64,000 bases of DNA from G963663495 sp963663495 (GCA_963663495.1 OY760427.1:4774001-4838000), one strand, 5' to 3'. Shown: positions 38,440-48,087, numbered from the stretch's first letter. The notes: a model not told the origin generated them from the letters alone. Numbers and translations are program-made.

Positions 38440-40515
38440 ATGCTTCAGCGAAGTCAGGTCTTACGAACGCTCACCGCTCCCTGCAATGGAGAGCGTTTGG
38501 ACAGGGTTCTTGCCGACGATCGTTGGCGGTTTCGCACGCAGATAGCGCGCGCTGTCTGTGAAGAGTTCGGGTTTGTTGATGCACGGGGCGAACCGCAGGT
38601 GAGCAACTGTGCGCAGGCTTTATCGAAGTTGGAGGCCCGGGGGAGGATTGTGTTGCCCAAGCCCGAGAATTGTAATGCGGCTAAGGCGGAACCGCGTAGG
38701 CGCGAGGAGCGGGTACCGGATCCGATAGCGTTACCGGACACGGTACACGGTGTCCGGGGGTTGACGATTGAGTTGGTTGAGACGGACGAGCAGCGTATGG
38801 TGTGGAACACGTTGCTGCACTTTGAGCATCCGAGGCGTACGACCACATTTGTGGGAGCGCAGGTACGCTATCTGATAGGCAGTGCCCATGGTTACCTGGG
38901 AGCGGTGGGATTTTCGGCGGCGGCGTTGTGCCTGGCGCCCAGAGAGCACTGGATGGCGTGGAGTGATGAGCAGCGCAAGGCGCATTTGCACCGTGTGGTG
39001 TGTTTGAGTCGTTTTCTGATACGGGGGCAGTGTCAGGATTTGGCCAGCCATGTACTGGGTAACGTATTGAGACGGTTGGCGGATGATTTTCAGGCACGGT
39101 ACTGTTACCGTCCCTGGGTTGTCGAAACGTATGTGGATCCCCAAGGGGAAGGAGCGTGTTTTGAGGTGAACAATTTTGTATTGATCGGCCATACCGCAGG
39201 CGGAAAGCGGCACAAGGAGGCAAAGGAAGAGGATCCCAAGGGGCTGTATGTATACGAGTTGGACAAAGAATGGCGCGGGACCTTGGGGGAACCGGAGGAG
39301 GAGTTGCGTCCGGTGAGGGATCCGCACGAGGGGATTGACAGTGCGCAGTGGGCCGAAACGGAGTTTGGCGGAGCGCCATTGGGAGACAGGCGGTTGTCTG
39401 TGCGACTGGTAAAGAGTACGTCCATGTTGGCCGATGTGATAGGCCACAGCATTACCGCGCATACGGATGCGGACCGCGCGGCGGTGAAGGGGCATTACCG
39501 GTTATTGGAGAGCAAGAAGGACAAAACGGTAACGCCGGAGAACATATTGGCGCCGCATCGTGGGCGTACGATAGAGCGCATGCGTAGTCAGGAGACCGTG
39601 TTATGCATCCGGGACACGACGAAGTTGCGGTACAGTACGCGGCCGGCGTGTACGGATTTGGAGGTAATAGGGAGTAATCAGACGACGGCGAAGACGCTGG
39701 GCTTGCCGTTGCATGCGACGCTGGTGGTGACGGAGGATGGATTGACGTTGGGGGTGTTGCGTGGCAGCTTCAAGGATCCGGAGGAGGGTCCGCATGCTCC
39801 GCGGACGCAGCAGTGGATAGACGGGTTCAAGGATATATGCGAGGCGGCGGAGGAGCTGTCCGGCGAGACGCAGGTGATCTGTGTTGCGGACCGGGAGGCG
39901 GACAGCTTTGCTATGTTTGCCGAGCAGCGCAGACAGGGTAAGGCGGAGGTATTGATACGAGCGAAGCATGATCGGAAGCTGTTGGATGATCGGAAGCTGT
40001 TTGCGGTAATGCGCAGTAGTAAGGCTCCGGGGAATGTGGAGATAGAGATACAGCGGGTGACGGCGCGCAAGCAGGCACGGAAGGGTCGCAGTTACCGGAT
40101 GGTCAATACGGAGGTACGCTACGGGAGGTTCTTGTTGCCGGATCCGAAGAACGAGGAGGAGCCGGTGGTGATGTACGGGGTGCATGTGTTGGAGGTGGAG
40201 CCTCCGGGGGATGCGCCGCCGGTGGAGTGGATGCTATTGACCAGCATGGAGGTAGGGAGCGTAGCGGATGCACGGCGGGTGTTGGCAATGTATCTCAAGC
40301 GGTGGCGGGTGGAAGACTTCTTCCGCGTGCTCAAGAGTGGGTGCAAGGTAGAGCGTTTGGGTCTGCGTACCTCGTTGCGTCTGCAGCGAGCAATAACGAT
40401 GTATTGTGTGATATCCTGGCGCGTCATGACCTTGGTGCAATTGGGTCGGGAGGTGCCGGAGCTGGACGCGGATGTCTTTTTCACGGAGATGGAGCTGCGA
40501 TTCTTGGATGGATAG
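38440..40515 (+). CDS. DruA-domain (DUF4338) / IS4-family transposase fusion, ended early by an amber codon
   Basis: Residues 1 to about 285 resemble DruA/DUF4338: VETDEQRMVWNTLLHFEHPR, HGYLGAVGFSAAALCLAPRE, LSRFLIRGQCQDLASHVLG, YVDPQGEGACFEVNNFVLIG. The rest is an IS4 transposase: GIDSAQWAETEFGGAPLGDRR (Tn5-type N-terminal domain), first Asp in LCIRDTTKLRY, second in VICVADREADSF, and an intact YREK signature Y-LK-R-WRV-E-DFFRVL-K. TAG at 40513 replaces a Tyr of the other copy. Reading through gives about 35 more homologous residues (LGGYQNRTRDGPVGYQIMWR), then a +1 shift. The catalytic triad is complete, so activity is possible. Confidence 0.85.
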   Translation: MLQRSQVLRTLTAPCNGERLDRVLADDRWRFRTQIARAVCEEFGFVDARGEPQVSNCAQALSKLEARGRIVLPKPENCNAAKAEPRRREERVPDPIALPDTVHGVRGLTIELVETDEQRMVWNTLLHFEHPRRTTTFVGAQVRYLIGSAHGYLGAVGFSAAALCLAPREHWMAWSDEQRKAHLHRVVCLSRFLIRGQCQDLASHVLGNVLRRLADDFQARYCYRPWVVETYVDPQGEGACFEVNNFVLIGHTAGGKRHKEAKEEDPKGLYVYELDKEWRGTLGEPEEELRPVRDPHEGIDSAQWAETEFGGAPLGDRRLSVRLVKSTSMLADVIGHSITAHTDADRAAVKGHYRLLESKKDKTVTPENILAPHRGRTIERMRSQETVLCIRDTTKLRYSTRPACTDLEVIGSNQTTAKTLGLPLHATLVVTEDGLTLGVLRGSFKDPEEGPHAPRTQQWIDGFKDICEAAEELSGETQVICVADREADSFAMFAEQRRQGKAEVLIRAKHDRKLLDDRKLFAVMRSSKAPGNVEIEIQRVTARKQARKGRSYRMVNTEVRYGRFLLPDPKNEEEPVVMYGVHVLEVEPPGDAPPVEWMLLTSMEVGSVADARRVLAMYLKRWRVEDFFRVLKSGCKVERLGLRTSLRLQRAITMYCVISWRVMTLVQLGREVPELDADVFFTEMELRFLDG

Positions 40516-41068
40516 GCAGCACGGGTAAAGCTGCCGAAGCCCAGTACTTTGGGAACTGCTATCCTGATCGTAGCGGTGCTCGGCGGCTATCAGAACCGCA
40601 CTCGTGATGGACCAGTGGGTTACCAGATCATGTGGCGTGGCCTAGAGAGGTTACACCTATATGACATTGGGATACGAGGTAAGAGACGAACAATTGAGTG
40701 CATGTTCGCACGGGAATTCATCTGGGTTCATATAAATGGCATATCAACCTGCCTGATGTGGGCCTGTGCCCCAGTGGCTACACCTGCGTGAGCGTGCGGT
40801 GAACTTGCATCTTGATTAGGTGACGGGTTCTGTAGAGCTTACCCGTAGACGTGAGAACCCAGACCCCGGACCGCCCGCCTGGTACAGCCCAGACGTACGG
40901 CGGAAGAGATGTTTCCGCTGGTAGAGCAGTATAACGAAAGGACCCGGTCCGCAGCGGCGTCTTGCGCAGAGCAGGGCATCTCGTACGGACCGTTGAATTA
41001 CTGGAGGCAAAAGTATCGCCAGGAGACTGCAGCCGAGGGTTCGTGGATGTAGGCAATGCAGCGCCAAG

Positions 41069-41247
41069 GGAAGCGGCGCAGGAAGAGATCGCGTATCCGC
41101 ACGAGAGGAGGGCATTATTCACCTCAAGTCACACACCATCCCTGCCAGGCCGAAATACCCGAATTATTCCGACAACCATGCCAGCGATATTTGACCATAC
41201 CTGACGAATAATCGAACCGTGGTGGATGATTTATGGGTACAGGGCAG
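41069..41247 (-). repeat. Right 179-bp terminal inverted repeat
   Basis: Inverted partner of 38202-38380. Homology ends sharply at the same distance from both tips, showing that the repeat length is a real boundary. Confidence 0.85.
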
Positions 41248-41255
41248 CCCTAGCA

Positions 41256-41795
41256 GAAGACGTGACCAATAGCCCTAGCCGGGATGTCAATTACATCATA
41301 CCTACGTTTGCGATCAGGGAGTTACCGTTAGGAATCATCGGGCTGTTTATTGCGGCGGTTATGGCGGCTGCCATGTCTAGTATTTCGTCTGAGCTTAATT
41401 CCTTGTCAACAGCCTCCGTAGTGGACTTCTAACGTCGCTGGATTCGTCCAGAGGGGACGGATCGGCATTTGTTGATGGTGTCCAAGATTGCGACGGGCTT
41501 TTGGGGGTTGTTTGCTTGTGCTGTGGCCACATTCGCTGTTTCTCTTGGCTCATTGATTGAGGTGGTGAATCGCTTTGGCTCGTTCTTCTATGGCTCGATA
41601 CTGGGCGTGTTTGTGTTGGCCATGCTCCCTCGCACTGGGGCGCTCGGGGCGTTCTGCGGTCTCCTTTCCGGTATGGGCGCGGTTGCGCTGGTGAATTTTG
41701 GTGCGCCAGAGGTGTCGTTCCTTTGGCACAATGTAGTTGGCGTTGTAACCGTGGTATCCGTTGGCACCGTAATCAGCCTCTTCAGGCGATCCTAG
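41256..41795 (+). pseudogene. SSS symporter, fragment 3 of 3 (C-terminal), with an in-frame stop
   Basis: Continues from fragment 2: EDVTNSPSRDVNYIIPTF, LPLGIIGLFIAAVMAAAMSS, ISSELNSLSTASVVDF, then TAA at 41430-41432, then RRWIRP and helices AVATFAVSLGSLIEVVNRFG, SFFYGSILGVFVLAM, up to a stop at 41795. SSS proteins usually have Tyr or Phe where the TAA stands (VVDFYRR). This point stop is a further inactivation besides the two insertions and the 5' truncation. Confidence 0.85.
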
Positions 41796-42600
41796 CCGAC
41801 GATATTGCGGTAAGGCTGTCGTAAGATGACCGATCGGGTTGGGGATAGATCGTCGCGCGCATTGTACCGACCTACTCCGCTGGGAAGATTGAATTTCTCG
41901 AGGCAGGAATACTATCTTTACTGGCGCTCCACCAGCGAGCGGAGATAAGTAGCAGTCAGTAATTTATTCCCGTCGAGCAAACCAAAATCGATACCCTGAC
42001 CGGTCATGAGGCTGAGTTGTGGCCGATGCGATCCAAGTCGTAAGGGATGGCGCAGAGTTCAAGTGTGCCTGGTTCGGCTTCTTTGAGGATACTGATACTA
42101 TTACGGAGGACAGGGACACCCCCCGGCTTCTTCCCGATGCCCGCTGGACACGATAGAATGCCGAGGCATGGCAGCCGACCATCTGCATTGTGGTGCATCT
42201 GGCCATGGCGGCAGTTGATCGAGATAACGCGACCCTCACTATGGGGCTGCTTGACCACTTAACGCGCCGCTTTCTGGACAAATAGCGCTTGGGTCCTCTG
42301 GACCACAACAACGAAGGAGAGGGTGGAGATATGATGTAACGCCATAAGTGACAGCTATACATCAATTCACATACGTTGATTTGGAACGATAACCTTATTC
42401 TGTCACTCTTTGCCAACGGGAATCCAATCGACCGCATCGGAGATTCTGGGATACGAATTCGCGGCGCTTCGCGACAGGATCCGGTCCTCCTGAAGGAAAC
42501 GGATCGAGCGCCCGTCAGAACGAGACGGTCGCGGTCATTGATATGGTACAGAGCGAAATCCCCGAGACAGGGCGTTGGTCGGCCTACAACGCTCCCGCGC
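41796..42600. other. Spacer between the broken symporter and the type I R-M operon
   Basis: No frame here is convincingly coding on either strand. It is downstream of both flanking gene sets (they converge). No hairpin strong enough to call a terminator was seen. Confidence 0.45.
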
Positions 42601-43395
42601 TCAATCGTAGTCCGGCGATGTCTCCCATTCCTCGTCGGGGAGGTGGGAGCGGTTCAACTCATCGGCGCGCAACGGCCAGCCCGGCATTGCTCGGTCCATG
42701 ATCTCCCGGAAGCGCTCGTTATGGCTCGGCTCGACAAGGTGGACCATCTCGTGGACGACGACGTATTCGAGGCACGACAGGGGTTTCTTCGCCAGTTCGG
42801 AGTTGAGCCAGATGCGGCGGGCCGCCGCGTTGCACGTGCCCCACCGCGTCTTCATTCGGCGGATGCGCCAGTCGTCCACACTCACGCCGATCCGGGGTTG
42901 CCACTCGGCCAGGACCTCGGGGACGCGCTCGCGGAGACGAGCCCGGTACCAACGGTATAGCATAGCTTCGCGTGCGTCCCGCCCGGTTGCGGGGCGCACG
43001 CGCATCTCCATCCAGGTGTTGTTGCGCAGGCGTATGCCCGTCCGACCGGGAGACTCGACCACGGCCAGCCGGTAGCGCCGACCCTCGAAGTAGTGGCTCT
43101 CGCCGGAGACGAACTCGCGCCGCGACTGGCGAGGCTGTCGGGCGAACTCGGCGCGTTTGCGCCGTATCCATGCCAACCGCGAGACCACAGCCGCCCGCAC
43201 CGCGTCGTCGTCGAGACGCATTGGCGCGGCCACGCGCACCCGTCCCTCTGGAGGATAGACGCCCAGATGAAGATGCTTGATTCGTTTTCGGACGACCTCG
43301 ACGGGGATGCCGCCCACTTCCAAGCGGCGGCTGGTCGCGACGCGCTCGGAAAACGCGTCGGAGGACGGCGAAGATAGGCCCGCGTCAGTACTCAC
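42601..43395 (-). CDS. YgjP/WLM-type zinc metallopeptidase (DUF45) of the R-M operon
   Basis: The 264-residue protein has the zinc motif HEMVHLVEPSHNERF (HExxH plus third ligand) preceded by the WGTCN strand and LNSELAKKPLSCLEYVVVHE, as in the YgjP/SprT-like M48-type family. An N-terminal beta domain reads RKRIKHLHLGVYPPEGRVRVAAP. These peptidases often accompany type I restriction operons; their role there is not established. Start GTG 43395 overlaps the hsdR end by 11 nt, so it is the last gene of the operon. Confidence 0.88.
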   Translation of the reverse strand: MSTDAGLSSPSSDAFSERVATSRRLEVGGIPVEVVRKRIKHLHLGVYPPEGRVRVAAPMRLDDDAVRAAVVSRLAWIRRKRAEFARQPRQSRREFVSGESHYFEGRRYRLAVVESPGRTGIRLRNNTWMEMRVRPATGRDAREAMLYRWYRARLRERVPEVLAEWQPRIGVSVDDWRIRRMKTRWGTCNAAARRIWLNSELAKKPLSCLEYVVVHEMVHLVEPSHNERFREIMDRAMPGWPLRADELNRSHLPDEEWETSPDYD

Positions 43396-46300
43396 CCTGC
43401 TCCTTCACAATCTTGAAGATCTCCTCGGTACGGGCTTCCGACAGACCGACATCATTGTAGATCGCGCGCTTAACCTGCTGCTCCTTGATCTTGTTGCCTC
43501 GCCAACCGGCCATCCTTGCGCCTCGAACGGCCTGGTCGATGGCGAGCGCGACATTCTCGCGGGCGTCGGGTCCGGGTTCGCCCTTCGTGTCCTCGCCCGT
43601 CTCGGGAAGGTTGTCGTAGATCGCGCGCAGCGCGGGAGTGTCGATGCCCGGTGGTCGCGTCCGTCCGCCCTCGCCGCACTTCACCTTCGTTGCCAGCGCG
43701 GTCACCTGTTTCAAATACTCCCCGTATGCGATAACCTCCTCGCGCCGCTGGCGGATTAACTCGTCAAGCAGCTTCGACATCCGATCGTAGTACTTCGGAT
43801 TCACGGCCATCTCGTCCACGATCAGGCGGCGGACGTTGTTCTCGATCGTCTCGGCGACGGCGCGGCGGTCACCCCTAATTCCGTCGGGCAGCGCTTCGAC
43901 TGCATCCTCTCCGCGAACGACGATCAGGTCCACGAGCTTCATGTCGTCGAATGACGATAGCTGCTCGCTGTTGTCGGCCCGGATGTAGCTGTCCAGAAGG
44001 TGCCTCATTGCGGGCTCCAATGCCTTGAGGTCCACGGCATCGCCGCTGGCCAGCTTGATCTCCCGCCGGACGTTTTCGAAATGGGCGACCTCGTCCCGGA
44101 TGGCGAGCCGCTCTGCCTCCGTGTATCCGGCCGCCAACATCTCGTTGGCCAGATTGGCGTAGGCCCGCACGAACGCCGCCACCATGCGGTAGAGGTCGAG
44201 GCGCTTGCGTTCGTTGGCCGCAAGTTGTCGGACAGCCTCGGTGCCGTCTCCCAGGTCGTCGTGGCAGAAGTAGCGGCGGTAGGCGGCCGAGTCGCGGGGC
44301 GGCTCGACGGATTCGCAGAGCGCTTTTACCGCCTCGCGGGTTTCCTCCAGCCGCTCCAGGCCCCGCTCGAGCCGGTCGCTCAAGAGCCCCTTAACATCCT
44401 CCTCGTCGAAGCCGTCGAAGGCCTCGCCGGTGTAGTCGCTGATCGCGCCCGCGAGCGAACGGAACAGATCCTTGTAGTCGATGACGTAGCCGTACTCCTT
44501 GTCCTCGCCGTCCAGCCGGTTCACGCGGCAGATCGCCTGAAAGAGGCCGTGGTCCCGCATCTTCTTGTCGATGTACAGATACGTCGCGGGCGGCGCGTCG
44601 AAGCCAGTCAGCAGCTTGTCCACCACGATCAGGAGCTTCATCTGTCCAGGATCGTTCACGAACCGCTTCTTAACCTGTTTCTCGAACTCTTCGGTCCGGT
44701 GCATGGCCTTGACCTCGGGCTCGCCGAAGTGGTCTGCGAGCATCCGCCGGTAGACCTTGTGCTTGAGCAGCACCTCGGTCACGCCCTCTCCCGTTTCCTC
44801 GCCCGCGACGTGTCCCGCAGACGGACGGTACGAGGTGACGATAGCGCACTTGCCCTTAAGGTCCGTGTCGCTGAAGGCCTGGAAGAACCGGCACGCCGCG
44901 TACACGCTGTCCGAGACCAGCATGGCGTTGCCCCGGCCGCTCTTGAGCCGGTCCTTCGTCTCCATGTCGATGAGGATGTCGTCGACGATCTTGCCGATCC
45001 TGTCCTGCGAGCTCGTGACCTTCCGCATTGTGCCCCACCGCTGGCGCAGTTGTGCCCGAGCAAGGTCGCTGAGCCCCTTGGTCTTGAGATCGAACCACTG
45101 GTCGACCTTAGCCTCGGAGGTGACGTGCTGATCGATGTCGCGCGCCTCGTGGCGCAGGTCCAAAACGACCTCATCGCCTATCGCCTCGTCGTACTTGTAG
45201 GTGTGGATATAGGGGCCGAATGTCTCGATGCTCCGGCCCTTGTCCGACTTCAGGAGCGGTGTGCCCGTGAAACCGATCAGCGTGGCCTCCGGCAGCAGCT
45301 CCTTCATCGCGCGGTGCAGCTTGCCGGACTGCGTGCGGTGGCATTCGTCCACGAAGACGCAGATGTTGCCCACCGGGCGGAATCCGGCCGCCACTTGGGA
45401 GCGAAGGTCGCGCACGTAGCGATCGACGTCCCCTTCACCCGACGCGCCGAACTTCTGGAGCAGCGAGCAGACCAAGGACCGTGCGGGATCGGCCAGCGCC
45501 TTGGCGAGATCGGCACCGCTCGAGGTCCTGTGGATGTCCTCACCAACCCCCTTGAAGACACTCTCGATTTGATCGTCGAGTTCGGTGCGGTCGGTGATCA
45601 CGAGCACGCGGCCGTCCCGGACATTCTCACGGATCCACCGCGCCAGCCAAACCATCGTGAGGCTCTTGCCGCTGCCCTGGGTGTGCCAGATGATCCCGCC
45701 CTCGCGGCGTTTCACATGCGACTGGCCCGCCTTAACGCCGAAGTACTGGTTGTGACGGCAGATCTTCTTGACGCCCGCGTCGAACGCCACGAAATCGTGG
45801 ATCAGTTCAAGCAGGCGCTCGGGGGCGCAGAGGTGGACAAGTTCGCGAAGCAGGGGGGAGTCCTCGGCGCCGCCGCTGCCGTCCGGCTCCTTCCAGCGGA
45901 GCCAGTACTTCTCGCGAGTGCCGATCATGCCGTAGCGAAGTCCCTGGCTGTTGTTGCCCGCCAGCACGAGTTGGACGGTGGTGAAGAAGTGTGGAATGAA
46001 GCGCGGTTCCTGATTCGAGATATTCTGGCGGATGCCCTCGGCGACCGAGACCGTCGAACGCTTGAGTTCGATCACTCCGATGGCGATCCCGTTGACGTAG
46101 AGCACTAGGTCGGGCCGCTTGTTGTGCTCGCCCGCGACTGTGACCTCCTCGGCGATGGCGAAGTGGTTAGCGACCGGATCCTTCCAGTCGATCAGGTGGA
46201 CTGTGGCGGTGTTCTCCTCGATCCCGGGCTTGACCTTCGCTCCGTAGCGGAGCAGGCGGTAGGCCTCCCGGTTGGCCTCATATAGGTTCCGGCCACCGCC

Positions 46301-46516
46301 CAGCGCGGCGGCCTTCTCGAACTCGCGGATCGCCTTGGCGATCAGGGCCGTCGAGTGGCCTTGGCCGACGAGGAACCGCTTAAGCAGGCATGTCTCGATG
46401 TTTCGGCTGTCGTCCCGGTCGCGCCAGTCGCCGAGATACTCGTAGCCCAAGCGGTCCTGGAACAGCTCGATGACACACTGCTGGGTCTTGACCTCAAGGT
46501 CGCCGACACGGGTCAT
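43385..46516 (-). CDS. hsdR: Type I restriction enzyme R subunit HsdR
   Basis: The 1043-residue protein has an HSDR_N nuclease domain with the D-ExK core (RPDLVLYVNGIAIGVIELKR, about residues 132-151). Walker A is HTQGSGKSLTMVWLARW near 279, and the DECH box is VFVDECHRTQSGKLH near 387. FTGTPLLKSDKG and helicase domain 2 (LLIVVDKLLTGFDAP; AICRVNRL) follow, then a helical C-terminus. It translocates DNA and cuts unmodified targets when bound to HsdM/HsdS. No frameshift or missing motif. ATG 46516 overlaps the DUF4062 gene by 4 nt. Confidence 0.95.
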   Translation of the reverse strand: MTRVGDLEVKTQQCVIELFQDRLGYEYLGDWRDRDDSRNIETCLLKRFLVGQGHSTALIAKAIREFEKAAALGGGRNLYEANREAYRLLRYGAKVKPGIEENTATVHLIDWKDPVANHFAIAEEVTVAGEHNKRPDLVLYVNGIAIGVIELKRSTVSVAEGIRQNISNQEPRFIPHFFTTVQLVLAGNNSQGLRYGMIGTREKYWLRWKEPDGSGGAEDSPLLRELVHLCAPERLLELIHDFVAFDAGVKKICRHNQYFGVKAGQSHVKRREGGIIWHTQGSGKSLTMVWLARWIRENVRDGRVLVITDRTELDDQIESVFKGVGEDIHRTSSGADLAKALADPARSLVCSLLQKFGASGEGDVDRYVRDLRSQVAAGFRPVGNICVFVDECHRTQSGKLHRAMKELLPEATLIGFTGTPLLKSDKGRSIETFGPYIHTYKYDEAIGDEVVLDLRHEARDIDQHVTSEAKVDQWFDLKTKGLSDLARAQLRQRWGTMRKVTSSQDRIGKIVDDILIDMETKDRLKSGRGNAMLVSDSVYAACRFFQAFSDTDLKGKCAIVTSYRPSAGHVAGEETGEGVTEVLLKHKVYRRMLADHFGEPEVKAMHRTEEFEKQVKKRFVNDPGQMKLLIVVDKLLTGFDAPPATYLYIDKKMRDHGLFQAICRVNRLDGEDKEYGYVIDYKDLFRSLAGAISDYTGEAFDGFDEEDVKGLLSDRLERGLERLEETREAVKALCESVEPPRDSAAYRRYFCHDDLGDGTEAVRQLAANERKRLDLYRMVAAFVRAYANLANEMLAAGYTEAERLAIRDEVAHFENVRREIKLASGDAVDLKALEPAMRHLLDSYIRADNSEQLSSFDDMKLVDLIVVRGEDAVEALPDGIRGDRRAVAETIENNVRRLIVDEMAVNPKYYDRMSKLLDELIRQRREEVIAYGEYLKQVTALATKVKCGEGGRTRPPGIDTPALRAIYDNLPETGEDTKGEPGPDARENVALAIDQAVRGARMAGWRGNKIKEQQVKRAIYNDVGLSEARTEEIFKIVKEQGEY

Positions 46517-48087
46517 GGCCGGATCGATTCGGATTCGAGGATTTCCCAGCGCCCCTTCTTGGTCGGTCCAACATGACGGATGCGGCCCGCCTTGCGGAGC
46601 TTGTCGAGATGGTATTTGACGCCCGCTGGCGTGACCTCTACGAGGGAGGCCAGGGCGGCCCGAGTCAATGTCGGATCGCTTTGCAGGTGACCGAGGATGC
46701 GGTCGCGAGTAGGTATCGAATCTTGCTTGCTGCCGACTTCTTGGGTAGCGTCACCGGTTTCTTGGGTAGTATTAGCGAGATATTGGGTAGTCTCGTGATC
46801 TTCTTGGGTAGTCTCTCGCGTTTCGCCTTGAGTTTCCTGGGTAGTCACGCGAGCGGAGCTAAGCTGCCTATCATTGTCGGTCGGCCGCCAGATGCGGGTG
46901 ATGAAGCCCGCGCCCGCCTCGAACTCTGGCTCCGGCAGACCCGCCTCCGCGCACCGCCGGATCATGTCCACCGTCCCGGTTCCCATCTTCTCGATATAGC
47001 GGAGCAGGTACATCGGTTCGGCAATAAGCGGATTCGCAGGCAGCGACTGGTGCGCAACGCGCAGCTTCTCCACCGTGAGCGGCGGCGGCAAACGGCCGGA
47101 ATTCATGACCTCCAGACGGTCCGCGAAGAGCATAACTTGAACGCTGCTATTGTCGGTGTAGTCGCGGTGCGCCACCGCGTTGACGATGGCCTCCGTGACG
47201 ACATCCTTCGGGATCTCGTAGGCCACGGGGGCTTGGACCGACTCCGCCCTCGTCCCAACGGTCAGAGCGATCTTGCTTATCACGAAGTCCACTGCTTGGT
47301 CCACAAGATCAAAGACCGTGCCCTTGTACACCTGGTAGGACGGAATCGGCTTGGCGACCCCGGTTCCATGGAAGTGCGCGCACTTGACCTCCGAAGAGAT
47401 CAGGAATCGTTGCGGAGCTCTGCCGAAAAGCATCACGGCGGCGTTCGTGAGCCGCCCCCTGTTCAACAAGTTCAGATGCCGGAGCAGGTCCGCCGGTGGA
47501 GTCTCCTCTGGAAGAGTGAAGTGTCGAGATCTCCGCGCTATGCGAATGAAGCGGTACATGCCCTCGAAATTCAGGTCGTCGAGCGTGGCACCTGAGCAGT
47601 GGGCGGCGTCGAACGGTCCGAAGTGCAACAACTGCCTCGTTTCGAGGTATTGGACGAGTGCGGCGTACAGGCCCGACACCAATTCCGCAGATGTAGCGAA
47701 GCGCTTTCTCATCAGACCGGCCTGTGCCCTGCCGATGAGCGCACGCATCTTCGGATGTCGCCCGCCTCGCTCGGCGCCCTTCAGGAAAATCAGGCGGTAC
47801 TTTCCCAACTCGGTGGCCCGGTCGAACTCGCGCTCGGTGGGCGAGATTCCGTTCGCGTCCTCAAACCCGTAGTCGGTCCCGAACAGGCCGACGTAGATCT
47901 CGCACCGCTCGACTTCATGCAGATAGACCTCGTCGGGCCGCCGGTCTGAAGCAGGCACGTCCTCGAAGAGGAAGACGTCGAAGAAACGCCGCATTAGTGG
48001 ACCACCGCGCAGGTAGTCGCGCAGTTGCCTCCTCTCCCGTGCGAACTCGGACTGAACGCTGCTGATGAAGATGCGGATCGGCGTCAT
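46513..48087 (-). CDS. DUF4062 / RecG-like HATPase regulator within the R-M operon
   Basis: The 524-residue protein has three parts. The DUF4062 N-terminus reads IRIFISSVQSEFARERRQLR…DEVYLHEVERCEIYVGLFGTDYG. The middle is an HATPase_c_4-type module (VVTEAIVNAVAHRDYTDNSS, MLFADRLEVMNSGRLPPPLT, YIEKMGTGTVDMIRRC). The C-terminal winged helix reads ALASLVEVTPAGVKYHLDKL. A linker repeats TTQE-type words about six times. Proteins of this architecture recur inside type I R-M loci. A regulatory or defence-associated role is plausible but unproven. Overlaps hsdS and hsdR by 4 nt each. Confidence 0.85.
   Translation of the reverse strand: MTPIRIFISSVQSEFARERRQLRDYLRGGPLMRRFFDVFLFEDVPASDRRPDEVYLHEVERCEIYVGLFGTDYGFEDANGISPTEREFDRATELGKYRLIFLKGAERGGRHPKMRALIGRAQAGLMRKRFATSAELVSGLYAALVQYLETRQLLHFGPFDAAHCSGATLDDLNFEGMYRFIRIARRSRHFTLPEETPPADLLRHLNLLNRGRLTNAAVMLFGRAPQRFLISSEVKCAHFHGTGVAKPIPSYQVYKGTVFDLVDQAVDFVISKIALTVGTRAESVQAPVAYEIPKDVVTEAIVNAVAHRDYTDNSSVQVMLFADRLEVMNSGRLPPPLTVEKLRVAHQSLPANPLIAEPMYLLRYIEKMGTGTVDMIRRCAEAGLPEPEFEAGAGFITRIWRPTDNDRQLSSARVTTQETQGETRETTQEDHETTQYLANTTQETGDATQEVGSKQDSIPTRDRILGHLQSDPTLTRAALASLVEVTPAGVKYHLDKLRKAGRIRHVGPTKKGRWEILESESIRP

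Larger units (their letters stand above)
38202..41247 (+). mobile_element. IS element with 179-bp inverted repeats and a DruA-IS4 transposase
   Basis: The two 179-bp ends (38202-38380 and 41069-41247) are inverted copies without gaps and differ at about 17 positions by eye. Both start CTGCCC. Flanks are CTCTAGCA (38194-38201) and CCCTAGCA (41248-41255), an 8-bp target duplication with one mismatch. Deleting the element joins the symporter frame (ALALA-EDVTNS). Just inside the right repeat, about 40915-41040, is a plus-strand fragment like an IS66 TnpA helix-turn-helix (GISYGPLNYWRQKYRQE). The termini may therefore derive from another element. Confidence 0.85.

Noticed and set aside
44000..46108. 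702-codon plus-strand frame opposite hsdR
   Set aside because: It is the antisense of a GC-rich, fully supported hsdR gene; no motif and no independent signal.
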